Positions 7,306 through 10,954 of a stretch of DNA of 10,954 nucleotides are shown here, in pieces. The stretch comes from DATBMY01 sp036554605. GTDB taxonomy: Bacteria; Acidobacteriota; Blastocatellia; UBA7656. Within the stretch, counting starts at the first letter, position 1; each line of letters opens with the position of its first letter. Both the position numbers and the translations under genes were made by a program. The stretch is taken from contig DATBMY010000138.1 of assembly GCA_036554605.1 (NCBI GenBank), forward strand, positions 1 through 10,954, written 5' to 3'. Under the pieces are notes generated by a model, which was not told the DNA's origin, did not search any database, and worked only from the letters and a program-made list of their open reading frames with translations.

Positions 7306-9183
7306 ATGACGGAAAAAAAGTATGACGTCGTTATAGTCGGCGCGGGCATTGCCGGCGCTATCGTGGCCAAGACGATTGCCAATGCGGGATACAGGGTCCT
7401 GATTCTGGAAGCGGGTCTGCAAGCCGGAATCGATTTGAACGGCAATGAAACTTATCTCAATTACCAGTCATATCTGGAGCGATTTTACTTAGCTAATGCC
7501 AAAGTTCCCAACTCGCCTTACCCGAACCTGAAGAACGCGCCCTCGCCGAACGTTCTGGATACGGCTCAAATCACCGGAACGACGCCGGACACAAACGGCT
7601 ACTTCGTACAGAACGGGCCATTGCCGTTTGCCAGCGACTACACGCGCACGCCGGGAGGGACTACGCTGCACTGGCTCGGCACGACCCTGCGCATGCTGCC
7701 CAATGATTTCAAGTTAAAGACCGAGTACGGGCAGGGCATAGACTGGCCGATCAGCTATGACGAGCTCAGACCTTATTATGAGATGGCCGAGCGCGAGATT
7801 GGAGTTTCGGGCGAGGTCAAGGAGCAGAAGTATCCGGGCACAGGAAAGAATTACTGGGGAGAAGATTACGTCCTTCCGATGCACAAAATCCCGCAGAGCT
7901 ATATTGATAAGAAGTTCTCCGAGGGCGTCGACGATATGAAGATCAGCATCGGCTCGCGCGAGTTCAAGATGCGCATCACCAGCACGCCTCAAGGCCGAAA
8001 CTCAACGCCCAACCATCGCTATAAGCTATCGCCCCCCGTATGGGACCCCTACCAGCAGAGGCTCGTACTTGAGAAATCCGCGGAGGGCGCTTATGAGCCG
8101 GTGGGCTCAACCTGGGACCCATACACCGGACAGCGATGCGAGGGCAATGCCAGCTGTGTTCCGATATGCCCGGTGCAGGCGAAGTATAACGCGCTAAAGA
8201 CACTCAGGAGCGCAAGGGAAAGCAACCTGGAGATAATCACGCAGGCCGTGGCATCTTCTTTAGAGATAGATTCGGCATCAGGGCGCATCAACGGAATAAC
8301 CTATAAGCGATATCAGAACCCCGATTCGCCGGAGCACACCGTAGAGACGGCGCGAGGGACTATATACGTGATCGCGGCGCACTCGGTTGAGACCGCCAAG
8401 CTGCTGATTGCGTCGGGCGCATCGAAGACCAGCGATCAACTCGGGCGCAATCTCATGGACCACGCCGTCTTTTTGACGTGGGGACTGATGCCCGAAAAGG
8501 TCTATCCGTTCAGAGGCCCCGGCTCTACGTCGAACTCTCCCGTATTTCGCGACGGAGAATTTCGCAGGGATTTCGCGGCCTTCATCATGCCGATTGATAA
8601 CTGGGGATGGAACTGGCCGACGAACGCGCCCACAAGCAATCTTTCGCAGGCCGTAAATCAGTTGAACATGTTCGGAAAGCAATTGCGCGATCACATCGCC
8701 GGCAGCGTCCCGCGTCAGCTGCTGCTGCACTTCGAGTGCGAGCAATTGCCGGTACCGGGCAACCGCGTGACCATCGATCCGCAATATGTCGACCAGCTCG
8801 GAAATTACCGGCCCGTCATAAACTACGATATAACCGATTACACTCGCGCCTCGTTCGAGGTGGCGACCAGCATCACCAACCAGATATTCGCGAGAGTGGG
8901 GATTGAGAACTTCTCCCAGTATGATCCGGCGAGCCCCGATTATCTGGTTTATAACGGAGCGGGCTATTCCTTTTCCGGAGCGGGCCACCTTGTCGGCACT
9001 CATCGCATGGGATTCGACAGATACGACTCGGTTGTAAACCGTGATCAGCGGACCTGGGATCACGAGAATCTCTTTCTGGTTGGATGCGGCAATATGCCCA
9101 CAATCGGGACATCCAACCCGACTTTGACCATGTCGGCGCTGGCATTCTGGGCAGCCGAGAATATTCTTAAAGACCTTAAGTAA
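7306..9183 (+). CDS. GMC-family FAD oxidoreductase with predicted [3Fe-4S] motif (catalytic subunit)
   Basis: A 625-residue flavoprotein of the glucose-methanol-choline family, closest in style to the catalytic subunits of FAD-dependent glucose, sorbitol and gluconate dehydrogenases. The N-terminal dinucleotide-binding fold shows GAGIAG at 12-17 and the acidic end of strand 2 (ILEAG). GGTTLHW at 117-123 is the second flavin-contact region. Cys278, Cys284 and Cys288 form C-x5-C-x3-C followed by Pro, the arrangement that binds a [3Fe-4S] cluster in the Burkholderia FAD-glucose dehydrogenase. The C-terminus holds the likely catalytic His561 (GHLVGTHRMG) and Asn604 (SNPTLT). It should oxidise an alcohol or sugar hydroxyl and hand electrons through the Fe-S cluster. 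No signal peptide is visible. The substrate is unknown. It is followed after 28 bp by the ferritin-like gene. Confidence 0.9.
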   Translation: MTEKKYDVVIVGAGIAGAIVAKTIANAGYRVLILEAGLQAGIDLNGNETYLNYQSYLERFYLANAKVPNSPYPNLKNAPSPNVLDTAQITGTTPDTNGYFVQNGPLPFASDYTRTPGGTTLHWLGTTLRMLPNDFKLKTEYGQGIDWPISYDELRPYYEMAEREIGVSGEVKEQKYPGTGKNYWGEDYVLPMHKIPQSYIDKKFSEGVDDMKISIGSREFKMRITSTPQGRNSTPNHRYKLSPPVWDPYQQRLVLEKSAEGAYEPVGSTWDPYTGQRCEGNASCVPICPVQAKYNALKTLRSARESNLEIITQAVASSLEIDSASGRINGITYKRYQNPDSPEHTVETARGTIYVIAAHSVETAKLLIASGASKTSDQLGRNLMDHAVFLTWGLMPEKVYPFRGPGSTSNSPVFRDGEFRRDFAAFIMPIDNWGWNWPTNAPTSNLSQAVNQLNMFGKQLRDHIAGSVPRQLLLHFECEQLPVPGNRVTIDPQYVDQLGNYRPVINYDITDYTRASFEVATSITNQIFARVGIENFSQYDPASPDYLVYNGAGYSFSGAGHLVGTHRMGFDRYDSVVNRDQRTWDHENLFLVGCGNMPTIGTSNPTLTMSALAFWAAENILKDLK

Positions 9184-9211
9184 TAATGGCGTATCAAACG
9201 CGGAGGATAAT

Positions 9212-10321
9212 ATGTTCACAGCAAAACCGGGCGCGATTCGAAAAAGGCACCAGTTGCTGCGCGAGGGAGCGCCGTCGATACCGAAGGAAGCCCGCATAAA
9301 GACGGTGAAGGCGCTCAGGCAACATCTTCAGACCGCAATCGAGCTTGAGCATTCCACGATACCGCCCTACCTGTGCGCGCTCTATTCAATCGAGGAAGGA
9401 AGCAACCAGGAAGCGGCGCAGGTTATCAAGAGCGTCGTCATGGAAGAGATGCTGCATATGATCCTGGCGTCGAACGTGCTGAACGCGATAGGCGGAAAAC
9501 CGAGCATCAATCACCCTCGCTTCATCCCCGAGTATCCGACCTACCTGCCGCACAGCGACAAGGCGTTCATAGTTAACCTGGAGAAGTTCTCGCCAAAAAC
9601 AGTAGAGACTTTCCTGAAAATCGAGAGCCCCGCCGCGCCCGACGCCCCGCCCGAACCCGATAATTATCAAACCATCGGGCAGTTTTACGAAGCCATAGAG
9701 CAAGCCCTCATAGAGCTTAGTCAGAAGGATAATATCTTCACCGGCGACCCGCGGCGTCAGGTTACTCCGGAGTATTACTATGGCGGGGGCGGGGGAATTA
9801 TCGCCATCACCGAGAATAAGCATCCGCGTGTCGCGCTCGAAAAATCGCTCGCCGCGTTGCGAGAGATCGTGGGCCAGGGAGAAGGCGTGCATCATACGAT
9901 TTTCGACGGCGACCACCGCCTGTTCGGCGAAGAGGTAGAATATGCTCATTACTTCCGCTTCAATGAGATTAAAGAAAGACGGTATTACACGAACCAGGAC
10001 ACGCCGCTGACCGGGCCCACGGGCAAGCCCTTTCCCGTCGATTATAAGAAGGTTTACAACATGCAGCCGAACCCTAAGATGAAGGATTATCCGCGCGGCA
10101 GCGAGGTCCGGCAAAAGACGCTCAAGTTCAATCGAATATACATGAGCCTGCTTGATGCCCTGCACACGGCGCTCAACGGCCGGCCGGACACGCTGCTCAG
10201 TGGCGTGGTCAAAATGTATGATCTCAAATACGAGGCGGTTGAATTGATGAAGATCCCGGTCGGCAAGGACGGGGCAACGGCGGGCCCGAGCTTCGAATAC
10301 GTGGCGGTGAAAGGACGATAA
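9212..10321 (+). CDS. Stand-alone ferritin-like protein of the VioB/RebD (iminophenyl-pyruvate dimer synthase) type
   Basis: A 369-residue predicted cytoplasmic helical protein. The N-terminal half matches the ferritin-like domain found in VioB and RebD/StaD-type enzymes: AIELEHSTIPPYLCALYSI at 42-60, EEMLHMILASNVLNAIGGKP at 78-97, then YPTYLP, YYYGGGGG at 188-195 and GQGEG at 221-225. Candidate metal ligands are Glu46 (or Glu44), Glu79 with His82 (ExxH), Glu224, and His246/Glu252 in AHYFRFNEI. The C-terminal half keeps family features, including DYPRGS at 292-297, FNRIYMSLLDALH at 306-318 and GPSFEY near the end. VioB and RebD are far larger because they carry an additional N-terminal domain, absent here. 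The reaction is unknown; no amino-acid oxidase of the violacein type is adjacent. GGAGG at 9202-9206 supports the ATG. As the last gene of the operon it may act with the GMC complex. Confidence 0.82.
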   Translation: MFTAKPGAIRKRHQLLREGAPSIPKEARIKTVKALRQHLQTAIELEHSTIPPYLCALYSIEEGSNQEAAQVIKSVVMEEMLHMILASNVLNAIGGKPSINHPRFIPEYPTYLPHSDKAFIVNLEKFSPKTVETFLKIESPAAPDAPPEPDNYQTIGQFYEAIEQALIELSQKDNIFTGDPRRQVTPEYYYGGGGGIIAITENKHPRVALEKSLAALREIVGQGEGVHHTIFDGDHRLFGEEVEYAHYFRFNEIKERRYYTNQDTPLTGPTGKPFPVDYKKVYNMQPNPKMKDYPRGSEVRQKTLKFNRIYMSLLDALHTALNGRPDTLLSGVVKMYDLKYEAVELMKIPVGKDGATAGPSFEYVAVKGR

Positions 10322-10385
10322 GCTTTGCGCACTAGCTTTCACTATATGAGCGGCATACCAATATGTGGATCAGGGCGCGCGGTTT

Positions 10386-10412
10386 GTCAGCACCGCCCGC
10401 GGCCGCGGGCCT
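10386..10412 (+). repeat. REP-like palindromic element, copy A
   Basis: The element begins GTCAGCACC and continues into a perfect 16-bp palindrome, GCCCGCGGCCGCGGGC, at 10395-10410. Its first 25 bases match copy B on the opposite strand at 22 positions. It follows the oxidoreductase operon by 64 bp. Together the pair resembles the inverted REP doublets that RAYT-type transposases mobilise, but no transposase gene is present here. Confidence 0.6.
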
Positions 10413-10425
10413 GATTGCACTAAAT

Positions 10426-10454
10426 ATCCGCCCGCTACCGCGGGCGGTACTGAC
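10426..10454 (-). repeat. REP-like palindromic element, copy B (inverted)
   Basis: Read on the minus strand it begins GTCAGTACC and contains the hairpin GCGGGCGG/CCGCCCGC (10440-10447 with 10428-10435) around a 4-nt loop. The terminal 15 bases of copies A and B (10386-10400 and 10440-10454) are complementary at 14 of 15 positions, so the pair could also form one large cruciform or RNA hairpin. The transcript hairpin may limit read-through from the operon or protect its 3' end; that role is inferred. Confidence 0.6.
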
Positions 10455-10481
10455 CTTTATCCTTCCGAATTGCGGCTAGCC

Positions 10482-10490
10482 TGGCATAAT
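10482..10490 (+). promoter_or_regulatory. Extended -10 promoter for the glycosyltransferase gene
   Basis: TGGCATAAT at 10482-10490 is an extended -10 element (TGn followed by CATAAT) with no clear -35. It ends only 11 nt before the ATG at 10502, which places the transcription start almost on the start codon. No Shine-Dalgarno sequence is visible in the short gap, consistent with a leaderless or near-leaderless mRNA. Confidence 0.4.
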
Positions 10491-10501
10491 ATTCATTCTT
10501 C

Positions 10502-10954
10502 ATGTACAGAGGCCACCGCATCGCCGCCGTCTTACCGGCGCATAATGAAGTCCTTCACATACTCGGCGTGATTCGATCCATGCCGGAAAGCGTGGACCAT
10601 ATAATCGTCGTCGACGATTGCAGTGAGGACGAGACTTTTAATGTGGCCTCAAACAGCAAAGACGCGCGCGTTATCACAATCAGAACGCCATCCAACCAGG
10701 GCGTCGGCGGAGCCACGATCACGGGCTACATGAAAGCTCTCGAAATCAATAGCGATGTGATAATAAAGATGGACGGGGACGGCCAGATGGACCCGGGCTA
10801 TCTGCCCGCTCTGCTCGATTGCCTGATCGAGCAAGATTACGATTACGCGAAAGGCAATCGCTTTCTATCGGGCGAGTCGCTTGCCTTTATGCCGCGTCAC
10901 AGGCTCATTGGAAATATCCTGCTCACTTTTTTGACAAAGCTCGCCTCCGGCTAC
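10502..10954 (+). CDS. Family 2 glycosyltransferase (3'-truncated)
   Basis: The frame from the ATG at 10502 stays open for 151 codons to the window end, so the protein is cut off. It shows the GT-A fold of family 2 glycosyltransferases: AAVLPAHNE at 8-16, HIIVVDDCSEDET at 33-45, NQGVGGATITGY at 65-76, and the metal-binding DxD in MDGDGQMDP (Asp91, Asp93). KGNRF at 118-122 and the following basic/hydrophobic segment (PRHRLIGNILLTFL) resemble polyprenyl-phosphate or exopolysaccharide-type sugar transferases that act at the cytoplasmic membrane face. It should transfer a nucleotide-activated sugar to a lipid or glycan acceptor; donor and acceptor cannot be read. No Shine-Dalgarno sequence precedes the ATG, and an extended -10 lies just upstream. 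It is separated from the oxidoreductase operon by the REP-like pair and is probably an independent transcription unit. Confidence 0.88.
   Translation, partial: MYRGHRIAAVLPAHNEVLHILGVIRSMPESVDHIIVVDDCSEDETFNVASNSKDARVITIRTPSNQGVGGATITGYMKALEINSDVIIKMDGDGQMDPGYLPALLDCLIEQDYDYAKGNRFLSGESLAFMPRHRLIGNILLTFLTKLASGY

Noticed and set aside
8278..9297. 339-codon minus-strand open frame opposite the GMC gene
   Set aside because: It is the antisense shadow of a strongly conserved GMC coding frame and shows no recognisable domain or ribosome-binding site.
9212..10321. Assignment as an indolocarbazole or violacein biosynthesis gene
   Set aside because: Only the ferritin-like domain is shared; the other VioB/RebD domain and the partner amino-acid oxidase are absent from the window.
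9386..10342. 318-codon minus-strand open frame opposite the ferritin-like gene
   Set aside because: The plus-strand frame has family motifs and a good ribosome-binding site; the antisense frame has none.

Overview
The window is about 11 kb of moderately GC-rich chromosomal DNA. Gene style suggests a soil-type Acidobacteriota, plausibly a Blastocatellia-like lineage: a membrane kinase fused to a sulfatase-modifying-factor domain, an Oar-like outer-membrane receptor with a carboxypeptidase-regulatory domain, and REP-like GC-rich palindromes. This assignment is inference from gene style; no rRNA or marker gene is present. No tRNA, CRISPR array, insertion sequence or phage gene was seen.

Layout. 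(1) 2-1249 (+): the C-terminal part of a Ser/Thr protein kinase, truncated by the window edge, followed by one membrane helix and an FGE/SUMF1-like domain. (2) 1412-1864 (-): a thioredoxin-2-type thioredoxin with an N-terminal zinc ribbon, convergent with gene 1. (3) 2029-3255 (+): an MFS transporter, divergent from the thioredoxin. (4) 3384-5984 (+): a secreted TonB-dependent-receptor-like outer-membrane protein. (5) 5997-6581 (-): a LURP-one-related/tubby-like-fold protein, convergent with the receptor and divergent from the next operon. (6) 6801-10321 (+): a compact three-gene operon behind a near-consensus sigma70 promoter (TTGACA, 17 nt, TATTAT at 6657-6685). It encodes a sorbitol-dehydrogenase-type small subunit, a GMC flavoprotein with a C-x5-C-x3-C iron-sulfur motif, and a stand-alone VioB/RebD-type ferritin-like protein. 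(7) 10386-10454: two inverted copies of a GC-rich REP-like palindrome. (8) 10502-10954 (+): the N-terminal part of a family 2 glycosyltransferase, with an extended -10 promoter so close that its mRNA may be nearly leaderless.

The most interesting unit is the three-gene operon. Its first two proteins resemble the small and catalytic subunits of FAD-dependent sugar/polyol dehydrogenases. In the characterised relatives these are exported by a Tat signal on the small subunit and pass electrons to a multiheme cytochrome c. Here no Tat signal and no cytochrome gene are visible, and the third gene encodes a candidate di-iron ferritin-like protein from the family that includes indolocarbazole/violacein dimer synthases. 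This suggests a cytoplasmic oxidoreductase-oxygenase module with an unknown substrate.
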